Shown here: positions 7,915-14,868 of the stretch, piece by piece
Numbering within the stretch: the first letter of the stretch is position 1
Layout of the letters: the number at the start of each line of letters is the position of its first letter
Assembly (NCBI GenBank): GCA_963817905.1
Contig: CAWFPS010000003.1
Location: 1,364,001 to 1,428,000 of the forward strand
Reading direction: 5' to 3'
Length of the DNA stretch: 64,000 nucleotides
Source of the DNA: VRUE01 sp963817905
GTDB taxonomy: Bacteria; Actinomycetota; Thermoleophilia; Solirubrobacterales; 70-9
The notes under the pieces: generated by a model
The model's database searches: none
What the model saw: the letters and a program-made list of their open reading frames with translations, nothing else
Told to the model about the DNA's origin: nothing
Made by a program: the position numbers and the translations under genes

Positions 7915-9212
7915 GCATCGCGCAGTTCCTTGACCTGCGAGGCCAGCGTCGCGTCCTCGGCGAAGCGAGCTTCGGCGCGCCGGATCGAGTTGAGCACGGT
8001 GGAGTGATCGCGCCCGCCGTAGAGACGGCCGATCTGGGGAAGCGAGAGGTCGGTCATCTCGCGGGTGAGGTAGATCGCGACCTGGCGGGCGCTGAGCGGG
8101 GTGGCGGCCCGGGTCGAGCCGACCAGCTCGGCCCGGGAGATGCCGAAGGAGGCCGATACCCGCTGCTGGATCTCCTCGACCGGCGTGCGCTCGGGAGCGC
8201 GGACGACGTTGGGGATGACGGCATCGATCAGCTCCGGGGTGAGCGGCTTCGCGGTGAGCGAGGCGTGGGCGATGACCCGGGTGAGCGCTCCGTGCAGCTG
8301 GCGCACGTTGAGATCGATGCGACGAGCGAGCTCGGCGAGGACGTCACCCTCGGTGTCGATGCCCGCCTCGCGGACGAGGCGGCGCAGGACGGTAAGGCGG
8401 GTGGCCAGGTTCGGCGGTTCGACCGCGACCGTCAGGCCCCACTCGAAGCGGTCGCGCAATCGCGACTCCAGGGTGGAGAGCTCGCTGGGAATGCGGTCGG
8501 CGGAGAGGACCAGCTGGCTGCCGCCTTCGTAGAGCGCGTTGAAGGTATGGAAGAACTCGTCCTCGGTGTGGCGCTTGCCCTCGAGGAACTGGACGTCGTC
8601 GACGAGCAGCACGTCGAGGTCGCGGTAGCGGCGCTTGAACTCCTCAGCACCGGCCTTGCGCAGGGCGGTGACGAACTCGTTGGTGAAGCACTCCGCGGTC
8701 GTGTAGCGGACGTTGAGGCCGGGTGCCGAGGCACCGAGGTAGTTGGCAATCGCGACCAGGAGGTGGGTCTTTCCCAGCCCGGGCGGCCCGTGCAGGAAGA
8801 GCGGGTTGTAAGCCTCCGAGGGTGCCTCGGCAACGGCCAAAGCCGCGGCGTGGGCGGCGCGGTTGCCGGCACCGATGACGAAGCGGTCGAAGCTGTAGTT
8901 GGCGTTGAGGTCGAGGCCAGGGCCGCGGTCGGACTCGAGGGCGATGGAATCCGCCTCGGCGACGAAGCGCACGGCTTTCAGTTGCGAGCCGGCGCCGGCG
9001 AGAGCCTCGTGGATCAGGCCCGAGTAGCGCCGCTCGGTCCAGGCGCGGATGCTCTCGGGCGCGGTGAGGAGGAGGGTCTCTGCCTGGGCTCCGGTGACCT
9101 TCAGGGGTTCCAGCCAGAGCTGGAACGTGGAGTGCGGGACCGAGGCCCGCAGCCGGTCCTGAATATCCCTCCAGAGGGAGTCGAGATCCTGTCCTTGCGC
9201 GTCACCGGTCAC
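7884..9212 (-). CDS. dnaA: Chromosomal replication initiator DnaA
   Basis: DnaA binds oriC boxes and opens the origin. The 442-residue protein has an N-terminal interaction domain (DSLWRDIQDRLRASVP), then YSFDRFVIGAGNR, the AAA+ Walker A GPPGLGKTHLL, Walker B LLVDDVQFLEGK and the C-terminal DNA-binding signature YGGRDHSTVLNSI. The linker domain II is very short, so the protein is compact for an actinobacterium (mycobacterial and streptomycete DnaA are longer). It is divergent from rpmH and upstream of dnaN, the ancestral order. Confidence 0.98.
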   Translation of the reverse strand: MTGDAQGQDLDSLWRDIQDRLRASVPHSTFQLWLEPLKVTGAQAETLLLTAPESIRAWTERRYSGLIHEALAGAGSQLKAVRFVAEADSIALESDRGPGLDLNANYSFDRFVIGAGNRAAHAAALAVAEAPSEAYNPLFLHGPPGLGKTHLLVAIANYLGASAPGLNVRYTTAECFTNEFVTALRKAGAEEFKRRYRDLDVLLVDDVQFLEGKRHTEDEFFHTFNALYEGGSQLVLSADRIPSELSTLESRLRDRFEWGLTVAVEPPNLATRLTVLRRLVREAGIDTEGDVLAELARRIDLNVRQLHGALTRVIAHASLTAKPLTPELIDAVIPNVVRAPERTPVEEIQQRVSASFGISRAELVGSTRAATPLSARQVAIYLTREMTDLSLPQIGRLYGGRDHSTVLNSIRRAEARFAEDATLASQVKELRDAIHSYSTGRA

Positions 9213-9292
9213 CAGCGGCCGACCATAGCGGCGCCTGGGTGGGCCAAAATTCGTCCCTCCGCAAATGCCGCTGAAATCATTTCCCCACCGAG

Positions 9293-9322
9293 TTCACCCA
9301 GCGCGCGGCGCGTCCGTATACT
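9293..9322 (+). promoter_or_regulatory. Candidate rpmH promoter
   Basis: TTCACC at 9293-9298 and TATACT at 9317-9322 are separated by 18 bases, resembling a sigma-70-type promoter. The -10 box ends only 10 bases before the rpmH ATG, so transcription from it would give a nearly leaderless mRNA. No clear Shine-Dalgarno sequence precedes the ATG, in keeping with that. This is a pattern match only. Confidence 0.4.
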
Positions 9323-9332
9323 GCGACGCCCG

Positions 9333-9467
9333 ATGAAGCGGACTTATCAGCCGAAGAAGCGCAAGCGGGCGAAGACGCACGGGTTCCGGGCGCGCATGAG
9401 CACGCGCGGTGGCCGGGCGATTCTCAAGCGCCGCCGCCGCAAAGGCCGGAAGCGCCTCACCCCCTAG
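9333..9467 (+). CDS. rpmH: 50S ribosomal protein L34
   Basis: This is the 44-residue, highly basic ribosomal protein L34. The sequence MKRTYQPKKRKRAKTHGFR followed by RMSTRGGRAILKRRR is diagnostic, and the length is the family standard. The upstream in-frame extension to 7908 is antisense to dnaA and not real. Its stop codon abuts the rnpA start with no gap. The rpmH-rnpA-yidD-yidC block is the usual origin-side operon transcribed away from dnaA. Confidence 0.98.
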   Translation: MKRTYQPKKRKRAKTHGFRARMSTRGGRAILKRRRRKGRKRLTP

Positions 9468-9836
9468 ATGGCGGCGAAACGACGCCGCCTCTCGCGGAGC
9501 GGCGAGTTCGACCGCGTCTATCGCGACGGAACATCACATGCAACCCGCTACCTCGTCCTCTACAGCTTCCCTCGCAAGGACGAGGAGGACGAAGAGGTGA
9601 GGCTCGGGGTGTCGGTGAGCCGTAAAGTCGGCGGTGCCGTCGATCGCAACCGCGTCAAGCGGGTCCTGCGCGAGACCTTCTGGGGACTCGCGGAGAAGCT
9701 TCCGGCTCAGCACGACTTCGTCCTCGTCGCCCGGCCGGCGATCGGCGAGCTGATCGAGCGCGACGGGTCGGACGGGGTGCGGGCAAGCATCGAGGAGGCC
9801 CTCGCGGGCTCCCCCGGAAAGAAGCGTTCCACGTGA
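9468..9836 (+). CDS. rnpA: Ribonuclease P protein component
   Basis: RnpA is the protein subunit of RNase P, which matures the 5' ends of tRNAs. The 122-residue protein has LRLG-type LGVSVSRKVGGAVDRN followed by RVKRVLRETF, the family's RNR box, and an N-terminal basic LSRSGEFDRVYRDG. It starts directly after the rpmH stop. Its last codons overlap the yidD start and contain a parS-like palindrome. It has the normal length for the family. Confidence 0.95.
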   Translation: MAAKRRRLSRSGEFDRVYRDGTSHATRYLVLYSFPRKDEEDEEVRLGVSVSRKVGGAVDRNRVKRVLRETFWGLAEKLPAQHDFVLVARPAIGELIERDGSDGVRASIEEALAGSPGKKRST

Positions 9837-9840
9837 AACG
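9825..9840. promoter_or_regulatory. Candidate parS centromere site
   Basis: CGTTCCACGTGAAACG matches the ParB-binding consensus TGTTTCACGTGAAACA at 13 of 16 positions, including the invariant CACGTGAAAC core. It lies at the overlap of rnpA and yidD, about 3.3 kb from parA/parB and 2 kb from the DnaA-box cluster, where chromosomal parS sites are expected. The match is read from the sequence; ParB binding is inferred. Confidence 0.6.
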
Positions 9841-10105
9841 TCCCCTCCTGACCCTGATCGGCGCCTACAAACGCTGGATCTCACCGGCCATTCCTCGCCG
9901 CTGCCGTTACGAGCCGACCTGCTCGACCTATGCCGCCGAATCGATCGGCCGCTTCGGCGCCGTCCGCGGAACGCTCCTCGCCAGCTGGCGCCTGCTCCGC
10001 TGCAATCCCTTCAGCCATGGGGGCTTCGATCCGGTGCCGAAGCGATTCACGCTCAAGGTCGGGCCCGTCGATCCGGCCGTCTACCACGGGGAGATCCACT
10101 CGTGA
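9833..10105 (+). CDS. yidD: Membrane protein insertion efficiency factor YidD
   Basis: This is a 90-residue YidD family protein, thought to assist YidC-mediated insertion at the inner membrane. The diagnostic core is YKRWISPAIPRRCRYEPTCS followed by YAAESIGRFGAVRG, with the characteristic cysteine segment CRYEPTCSTYA and the LLRCNPFSHGGFDPVP tail. It starts at GTG 9833, overlapping the rnpA stop, and overlaps yidC by 4 bases. The start codon region is shared with the parS candidate. Confidence 0.93.
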   Translation: MKRPLLTLIGAYKRWISPAIPRRCRYEPTCSTYAAESIGRFGAVRGTLLASWRLLRCNPFSHGGFDPVPKRFTLKVGPVDPAVYHGEIHS

Positions 10106-10854
10106 TCGTCGAGGCAAACATCCTGCAGCCGCTGATCGACCTCGTCAACTCGGTCCTCAAGTTCTTCCACGACAGTGCTGGGCTGAGCTGGGGGATGTCG
10201 ATCATCGCCCTGACGGTCCTCACCCGAGCGATCTTGGTTCCGCTCACCTACCGGCAGATCAAGGGCATGCGCGCGATGCAGGCGCTGCAGCCTCAGATCA
10301 AAGAGATCCAGGCCAAGTTCAAAAACGACCGCCAGCGCATGCAGCAGGAGATGATGCGCTTCTACCAGGAGAACAAAGTCAATCCCCTGGCCTCCTGCAT
10401 CCCCCTCCTCGCCCAGCTGCCGGTCTTCTTCACGCTTTTCTCGGTCCTCCGCAACGAGCTTCCGGCCGACATCGGCTGCGAAGCGGGCCAATGCGGCTCG
10501 GAAGCGTCGTTCCTCTTCATCAACGACCTGACCGCGAAGGCGCACGGCACCGAATTGATCGTGCTGTTGGTGCTCTACGTCGGCACGCAGCTGTTCTCGG
10601 GCATGGTGATGGCGATCACGGCGGACAAAAGCCAGCGCATGATGATGATGATCCTGCCTTTCATCTTCGTCCCCTTCGTGATCAACTTCCCGGCCGGCCT
10701 GGTCCTCTACTGGATCACGACCAACTTCTGGACGATTGGGCAGCAGTACGTGGTCCAGAGGGTTATTCCGCCACCGGTGGTTGTTACGGCGGCTACTGCG
10801 GTCGAAGCGAAGCCGCCTCCGCCGCCGCCTCGGAAGAAGAAGAAGCGGCGGTAG
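10102..10854 (+). CDS. yidC: Membrane protein insertase YidC/Oxa1
   Basis: YidC inserts and folds inner-membrane proteins, alone or with SecYEG. The 250-residue protein is the short Gram-positive/Oxa1 form, lacking a large periplasmic domain. It has the cytoplasmic hairpin (MQALQPQIKEIQAKFKNDRQ), then LPVFFTLFSVLRNELP and two late membrane segments ending GLVLYWITTNFWTIGQQY. The C-terminus is a proline run followed by a very basic tail (RKKKKRR), typical of forms that bind ribosomes. The GTG start overlaps yidD by 4 bases. A strong hairpin follows at once. Confidence 0.96.
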   Translation: MIVEANILQPLIDLVNSVLKFFHDSAGLSWGMSIIALTVLTRAILVPLTYRQIKGMRAMQALQPQIKEIQAKFKNDRQRMQQEMMRFYQENKVNPLASCIPLLAQLPVFFTLFSVLRNELPADIGCEAGQCGSEASFLFINDLTAKAHGTELIVLLVLYVGTQLFSGMVMAITADKSQRMMMMILPFIFVPFVINFPAGLVLYWITTNFWTIGQQYVVQRVIPPPVVVTAATAVEAKPPPPPPRKKKKRR

Positions 10855-10855
10855 C

Positions 10856-10912
10856 AAGGGAGCGCCGGGGGAGGTGCACGGGATCGGCCGAGACCTCCCC
10901 CGGCGCTCCCTT
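10856..10912. terminator. 20-bp perfect hairpin after yidC
   Basis: The arms at 10856-10875 and 10893-10912 (AAGGGAGCGCCGGGGGAGGT and its complement) pair perfectly over 20 bp with a 17-base loop, starting 2 bases after the yidC stop. It lacks a long T-tract (TTATTCC follows). It probably ends the rpmH-yidC transcript or protects its 3' end. It is one of several long hairpins that begin right after a stop codon in this window. Confidence 0.7.
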
Positions 10913-10994
10913 ATTCCGGAAGCTTTTGAGGAGAGGGCCCCCATTTGGTGACAGGACCGCCCGCGCCTAGAGCCTGGCGCATAGACTGCTGCGC

Positions 10995-11477
10995 GTGACC
11001 GGAGCTGACGACTGGCCGCAGGAGCCCGCTGGGCGAGTTCGGGAGATCGTTGAGGAGGTGCTTGAGGAGCTTGACCTCGATGGGGAGGTTGAGATCGTTG
11101 AGGAGGAGGAGCGGATCACGGCCTCGATCGAGGGCGAGGACGACTACGGGCTGCTGATCGGCAAACGGGGCCAGACGATCGATGCACTGCAGTTGATCGC
11201 CTACCAGGCGGCCTTCCGAGGGTTGCGGGAGCGCAAGCGAGTTGTCGTCGATGCCGCGGGGTACCGGGAGAGGCGCCGGGAGACGCTCACGGCGCGCGCG
11301 GACCGGGCGGCTGAGCAGGCCTTGAGCGGCGGCAACTCGGTCGAGATGGACCCGATGAGCGCCCAGGAGCGGCGGGTCGTGCACGAGCACCTGAAGGAGC
11401 GCTCGGGCGTCGAGACCTACAGCGAAGGGGACGAGCCGCGGCGTTGCGTGGTCGTCGCGCCGCTTGTTTCTGAGTAG
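10995..11477 (+). CDS. jag: Jag/KhpB RNA-binding protein (KH-R3H)
   Basis: This is a single-stranded nucleic-acid binding protein of the Jag/KhpB (EloR) family, found beside yidC in most Gram-positive lineages. The 160-residue protein has a KH domain with the GxxG loop in LLIGKRGQTIDALQLI and a C-terminal R3H domain (QERRVVHEHLKERSGVETYS). The N-terminal Jag_N module of firmicutes is absent, as in other actinobacteria. It starts at GTG 10995. The stop is followed directly by palindrome 11478-11589. Confidence 0.93.
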   Translation: MTGADDWPQEPAGRVREIVEEVLEELDLDGEVEIVEEEERITASIEGEDDYGLLIGKRGQTIDALQLIAYQAAFRGLRERKRVVVDAAGYRERRRETLTARADRAAEQALSGGNSVEMDPMSAQERRVVHEHLKERSGVETYSEGDEPRRCVVVAPLVSE

Positions 11478-11589
11478 AGGAGCGGTCCCGGTAGGGGTTC
11501 CGCTTAACTTTTTCGAGCCGCGGCGCAGATCAGCCCATGGCCGATGACGAAAAAGTACAAGACGCTCCACCCCTACCGGGACCGCTCCT
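11478..11589. repeat. Palindromic element, copy 1 (jag-rsmG)
   Basis: The outer arms 11478-11497 and 11570-11589 form a perfect 20-bp inverted repeat. Inside, ACTTTTTCG (11507-11515) pairs with CGAAAAAGT (11548-11556). The inner flanks, running from AGGGGTTCCGC to TTTTTCG on the left and from CGAAAAAGTACAAG to CCACCCCT on the right, are identical in a second copy at 29882-30000, whereas the outer arms differ. The element starts at the base after the jag stop. Its right half is translated as the first 18 or so codons of rsmG. It is therefore a dispersed palindromic element and not just a terminator. Confidence 0.8.
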
Positions 11590-12247
11590 TGACGAGGTAC
11601 AGAGAGCGACGATCACGCGCGTCTTGGAGCTTCTCGAGGAAGAGCGGGCGTCGGTTAGCTCTGTTACCGATCCGGGGCGGGCTTGGAGGGTTCACGTCGC
11701 CGACAGCCTCAGCGGGCTCGAGCTTCCGGTTCTTCGCGAGGCCGAGGCTATTGCCGACATTGGCTCTGGAGCGGGGTTTCCGGGACTTGTGCTCGCCGTC
11801 GCGCTACCCAATGCCAAGCTCGACCTGATCGAGTCGGTCGGGCGCAAGTGCGAGTTCATTCAGCGCGCCATCGACACAGCGAAGATCCCCAACGCCCGGG
11901 TTCTAAACCTCCGGTCCGAGGAGCTCGCCAAAGCGGACGGCGGCGAGGCCTACGCAGCGGTAACCGCCCGAGCAGTAGGCCGCCTCTCAACCCTCGCCGA
12001 GCTCGCCTCACCCCTGCTCAAAGAGAACGGCGTCCTAGTCGCCTGGAAGGGCAAGCGCGACCCGGACGAGGAGGAGCAGTTGGCACGCGCCGCGTCGGAC
12101 CTGGCCATGCGCCCAGAAGAAATCCGCCACGTGGGCCCCTTCGCCGGCAGCCAACACCGCCACCTACACCTGATCCACAAGGTCGGCCCCACGCCTTCCA
12201 AGCTGCCCCGCCGCCCGGGCATGGCCAAGAAGCGACCGTATGGATGA
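11537..12247 (+). CDS. rsmG: 16S rRNA m7G527 methyltransferase RsmG
   Basis: RsmG (GidB) methylates G527 of 16S rRNA using S-adenosylmethionine. The 236-residue protein has the SAM motif IADIGSGAGFPGLVLAVALP and the later AVTARAVGRLSTLAELA and VLVAWKGKRDP segments. The only ATG before the family core is 11537, which lies within palindrome 11478-11589, so the residues MADDEKVQDAPPLPGPLLDE come from the repeat. The conserved part begins at about DEVQRATITRVLELL. The C-terminus is rich in basic residues and its stop is inside the next palindrome. Function is secure; the start is the odd feature. Confidence 0.94.
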   Translation: MADDEKVQDAPPLPGPLLDEVQRATITRVLELLEEERASVSSVTDPGRAWRVHVADSLSGLELPVLREAEAIADIGSGAGFPGLVLAVALPNAKLDLIESVGRKCEFIQRAIDTAKIPNARVLNLRSEELAKADGGEAYAAVTARAVGRLSTLAELASPLLKENGVLVAWKGKRDPDEEEQLARAASDLAMRPEEIRHVGPFAGSQHRHLHLIHKVGPTPSKLPRRPGMAKKRPYG

Positions 12248-12374
12248 GGAATGAGGGCCGCTCCGCTGGAGCCTCGCGAAGCGGCCCCCGGCAAGGTGAG
12301 TATGAGCCGCGAAGCGGCTCCATCTTGGTGAGCGAAGCGAACATAGGCTCCAGCGGACCGGCCCTCATTCCTCA
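12245..12374. repeat. Long palindrome between rsmG and parA
   Basis: The arms 12245-12273 and 12346-12374 pair over 29 bp with one mismatch. The left arm includes the rsmG stop codon. The 72-base interior repeats the word GCGAAGCG several times, including the small perfect hairpin GAGCCGCGAAGCGGCTC near 12304-12320. The interior is unlike the 11478 and 29882 elements, so this is a separate type. It occupies almost the whole rsmG-parA spacer. It may act as terminator, but the size and internal repeats suggest a REP-like element. Confidence 0.75.
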
Positions 12375-12393
12375 CGCAAACTAGTCTGCGGCC

Positions 12394-13152
12394 ATGGGCG
12401 CCGTTTACGCGATCTCAAACCAAAAGGGCGGCGTCGGCAAGACGACCACCGCGGTCAACCTCGCCGCCTGCATGGCCGCCTCCGGCGCCCAGACCCTGCT
12501 CGTCGACCTCGACCCCCAGTGCAACGCCACGGTGGCCCTGGGCGGCGACCGCGACCTGCACCCCTCCTCCTACGACTGCCTGATCGGCGAGGTCTCGGTC
12601 GCCGAGGCCGCCCGCCCGGCGGGTCCGGACAACCTCTGGCTGGTGCCGGCAAACAAGGATCTGGCTGGCGCCGCGGTCGAGCTGCCGCGGATCGAGGGCT
12701 CCGAGACCCGCCTGCGCGAGCGCCTCGGCCCGGTGCGCGAGCGCTTCGCCTACACGCTGCTCGACTGTCCCCCCTCGCTGGGCCCGGTCAGCGTCAATGC
12801 CCTGGTCGCCGCCGACCGGGTCGTCGTGCCGGTGCAGGCGGAGTACCTGGCGCTCGAGGGCCTCGTCCAGTTCCTCGAGACGCTGGCGACGATCCGGCGC
12901 GAGCTCAACCCGGCGCTGGAGGTGTCGGGCCTGCTGGTCACCATGCACGACGAGCGCACCCGCCTGGCGCAGGACGTCGAGCGGGAACTGCGCGAGCACT
13001 TCCCAGAGATGGTCTTCGAGACGGTCATACCGCGCAGCGTCCGCGTCGCCGAGGCGCCAAGCTACGGCCTGCCCGTGATCGACCACTCGCCCCACTCGCG
13101 CGGCTCCAAGGCCTACCGAGCGCTTGCCGAGGAGTTGGCAAAGCGTGGCTAG
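12394..13152 (+). CDS. parA: Chromosome partitioning ATPase ParA (Soj)
   Basis: ParA is a deviant Walker ATPase that moves ParB-parS complexes during chromosome segregation. The 252-residue protein has NQKGGVGKTTTAVNLAA at the N-terminus, then LLVDLDPQCNATVALG and the Walker B-like TLLDCPPSLGPVSVNAL. There is no N-terminal DNA-binding extension, as is normal for chromosomal Soj proteins. It overlaps parB by 8 bases. Confidence 0.96.
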   Translation: MGAVYAISNQKGGVGKTTTAVNLAACMAASGAQTLLVDLDPQCNATVALGGDRDLHPSSYDCLIGEVSVAEAARPAGPDNLWLVPANKDLAGAAVELPRIEGSETRLRERLGPVRERFAYTLLDCPPSLGPVSVNALVAADRVVVPVQAEYLALEGLVQFLETLATIRRELNPALEVSGLLVTMHDERTRLAQDVERELREHFPEMVFETVIPRSVRVAEAPSYGLPVIDHSPHSRGSKAYRALAEELAKRG

Positions 13153-14026
13153 CGCCGCCAAGAAGACGAAAAAAAGAGGCCTCGGAAGCGGCCTCTCGGC
13201 GATCCTGCCCGAGGCGGGCGCCACGCAGGCGGGCGAGTTGCGCGAGCTGCCGACCGAGCTGATCAAGCCAAACCCAAACCAGCCCCGCACCAAGATCGAC
13301 CCCGAGGCGCTGGCCGGCCTCGCCTCCTCGATCGAGGCCAACGGGGTCGTGCAGCCCCTGCTCGTCCGTCCCCTCGCCGACGGCAGCTACGAGCTGATCG
13401 CGGGCGAGCGCCGCTGGCGTGCCGCCCAGGCCGCCGGCCTGGCCAAGGTACCCGCCGTCATCCGCGACCAGGAGCTGGCCGAGCGCCTCCAGGTGGCGCT
13501 GATCGAGAACATGGTCCGCGAGGATCTCAACCCGGTCGACGAGGCCCGCGCCTGCGCCGCCCTGGTCGACGAGCTCGGCCTCTCCAGGGAGGAGCTCGCC
13601 AAGCGAGTCGGCCGCAGCCGCCCCGCGGTCTCCAACCTGATCCGCCTGCTCGACCTTCCCGACGAGGCGCTGGAGATGCTCGAGTCCGGCGCGCTCAGCG
13701 AGGGCCACGGCAAGGCTTTGCTCGCCGCCGAGGGCAACGACGTGCGGCGCAGACTAGCCCGCGACGCGGCCCGCGGTGGCTGGTCGGTGCGCGAGACCGA
13801 GAACAGGGCCAAGCTGGCTGGCCAACCAAAGAAAGGGAGGGGACCCCGAGCAACCCTCTCCCCGGAGGAGGCCGAAGCGATGCGCGCAGCGGCCGACGAG
13901 CTCGAGTCGGCGCTCGGCCACGAGGTCCAGGTCAGGCCCAGGGGAGGGGAGATAGAGGTCGGGATTCGCCTCGCCGATCTCGACGAGGCGATCGCCCTCG
14001 CGCGCGAGATCAAGCGGCGCGGCTGA
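13145..14026 (+). CDS. parB: Chromosome partitioning protein ParB (Spo0J)
   Basis: ParB is the CTPase that binds parS and spreads to form the partition complex. The chosen start is GTG 13145 (VASAAKKTKKRGLGSGLSAIL), overlapping the parA stop; the open frame reaches back to 13124 but the conserved GLGSGLSAIL N-terminus favours the later start. The CTP-binding region has GERRWRAA and ENMVREDLNPVDEA, followed by the helix-turn-helix (GLSREELAKRVGRSRPAVSN). It ends convergently with a hipA remnant, overlapping by 17 bases. Confidence 0.95.
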   Translation: MASAAKKTKKRGLGSGLSAILPEAGATQAGELRELPTELIKPNPNQPRTKIDPEALAGLASSIEANGVVQPLLVRPLADGSYELIAGERRWRAAQAAGLAKVPAVIRDQELAERLQVALIENMVREDLNPVDEARACAALVDELGLSREELAKRVGRSRPAVSNLIRLLDLPDEALEMLESGALSEGHGKALLAAEGNDVRRRLARDAARGGWSVRETENRAKLAGQPKKGRGPRATLSPEEAEAMRAAADELESALGHEVQVRPRGGEIEVGIRLADLDEAIALAREIKRRG

Positions 14027-14296
14027 CCGGGCGTAGGTTCGCCAGCTGACTTTCGATCATCGCGACCAGCTCGGGCGACACGCCCTCGGTTTCCTCGCGG
14101 GCGTTGGCGAGCGCTTCGGGGGCGCGCTCCAGCAAGTCAGCCACAGTCGCCGTCGCTCGCTCGCGGGGGACACCCCACCGGGCCGCCTCGTCGATCACCC
14201 TTTCCGCGGTCACGCGGTCCGTGCGCTGGACGCTGTCGACATACATCGCCAGGCGCCGGGCGACCCGTGTTCCCTCGCTATCCTTCGCCTGGCTAC
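14010..14296 (-). pseudogene. HipA C-terminal fragment
   Basis: The open frame on the minus strand runs from the 5' end of tRNA-Ile to 14010 and gives about 95 residues (from ATG 14246: 78 residues). The pattern TRVARRLAMYVDSVQR then TDRVTAERVIDEAARWGV resembles the C-terminal helical tail of HipA-family kinases (LAM...tdrVTa...A...g). The catalytic kinase core is missing and the frame is cut exactly where tRNA-Ile begins. It is probably a remnant left by a recombination event, without toxin activity. The family call is from recalled pattern similarity, hence moderate confidence. Confidence 0.5.
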
Positions 14297-14370
<74 letters not shown>

Positions 14371-14373
14371 CTC

Positions 14374-14868
14374 GTGCAACAGATGCAGATCTACGGCGTC
14401 AGCTTTGACATGGTCGGCAAGCAGCCGATCGTCTTGTTGAAGACCGTCGACAGCAACAAGTTCCTGCCGATCTGGATCGGGCACCCCGAGGCGGCGGCGA
14501 TCCTGATGAAGCTGCAGGGCGCCTCGACCCCTCGCCCGATGACCCACGACCTGCTCTCCGACCTGCTCGAGCAGGTCGACGCCAAATGCGAGCGGGTCTC
14601 GGTCACCGAGTTGCGCGACAACACCTTCTACGCCTCGATCACGATCTCGGTCAACGGCACCGAGATGGAGATCGACTCGCGCCCCTCCGACGCCCTCGCC
14701 CTCGCGGTCCGGGTCTCGGCACCGATCTTCGCCGACGAGGACGTGATCGAGGAGTCGGCGATCGAGTTCGAGCACGACGTCGAGGACACCGAGGAGGTCG
14801 TCGACAAATTCAAAGAGTTCCTCGACGAGGTCACCCCCGACGACTTCGCCAAGGGCGAGGATTCCTAG
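14374..14868 (+). CDS. Bifunctional nuclease domain (BFN/DUF151) protein
   Basis: This is a 164-residue protein with the BFN (DUF151) domain. The family signature is visible as PIVLLKTVDSNKFLPIWIG then EAAAILMKLQG, followed by RPMTHDLLSDLLE and IDSRPSDALALAVRV. Homologues have been reported to have nuclease activity in plants and Thermotoga; the role in actinobacteria is not settled. The C-terminus is acidic (EHDVEDTEEVVDKF). Starts are possible at GTG 14374 or ATG 14383; the latter leaves a 12-base gap after the tRNA. The stop codon overlaps the convergent ddl stop (CTAG at 14865-14868). Confidence 0.88.
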   Translation: MQQMQIYGVSFDMVGKQPIVLLKTVDSNKFLPIWIGHPEAAAILMKLQGASTPRPMTHDLLSDLLEQVDAKCERVSVTELRDNTFYASITISVNGTEMEIDSRPSDALALAVRVSAPIFADEDVIEESAIEFEHDVEDTEEVVDKFKEFLDEVTPDDFAKGEDS

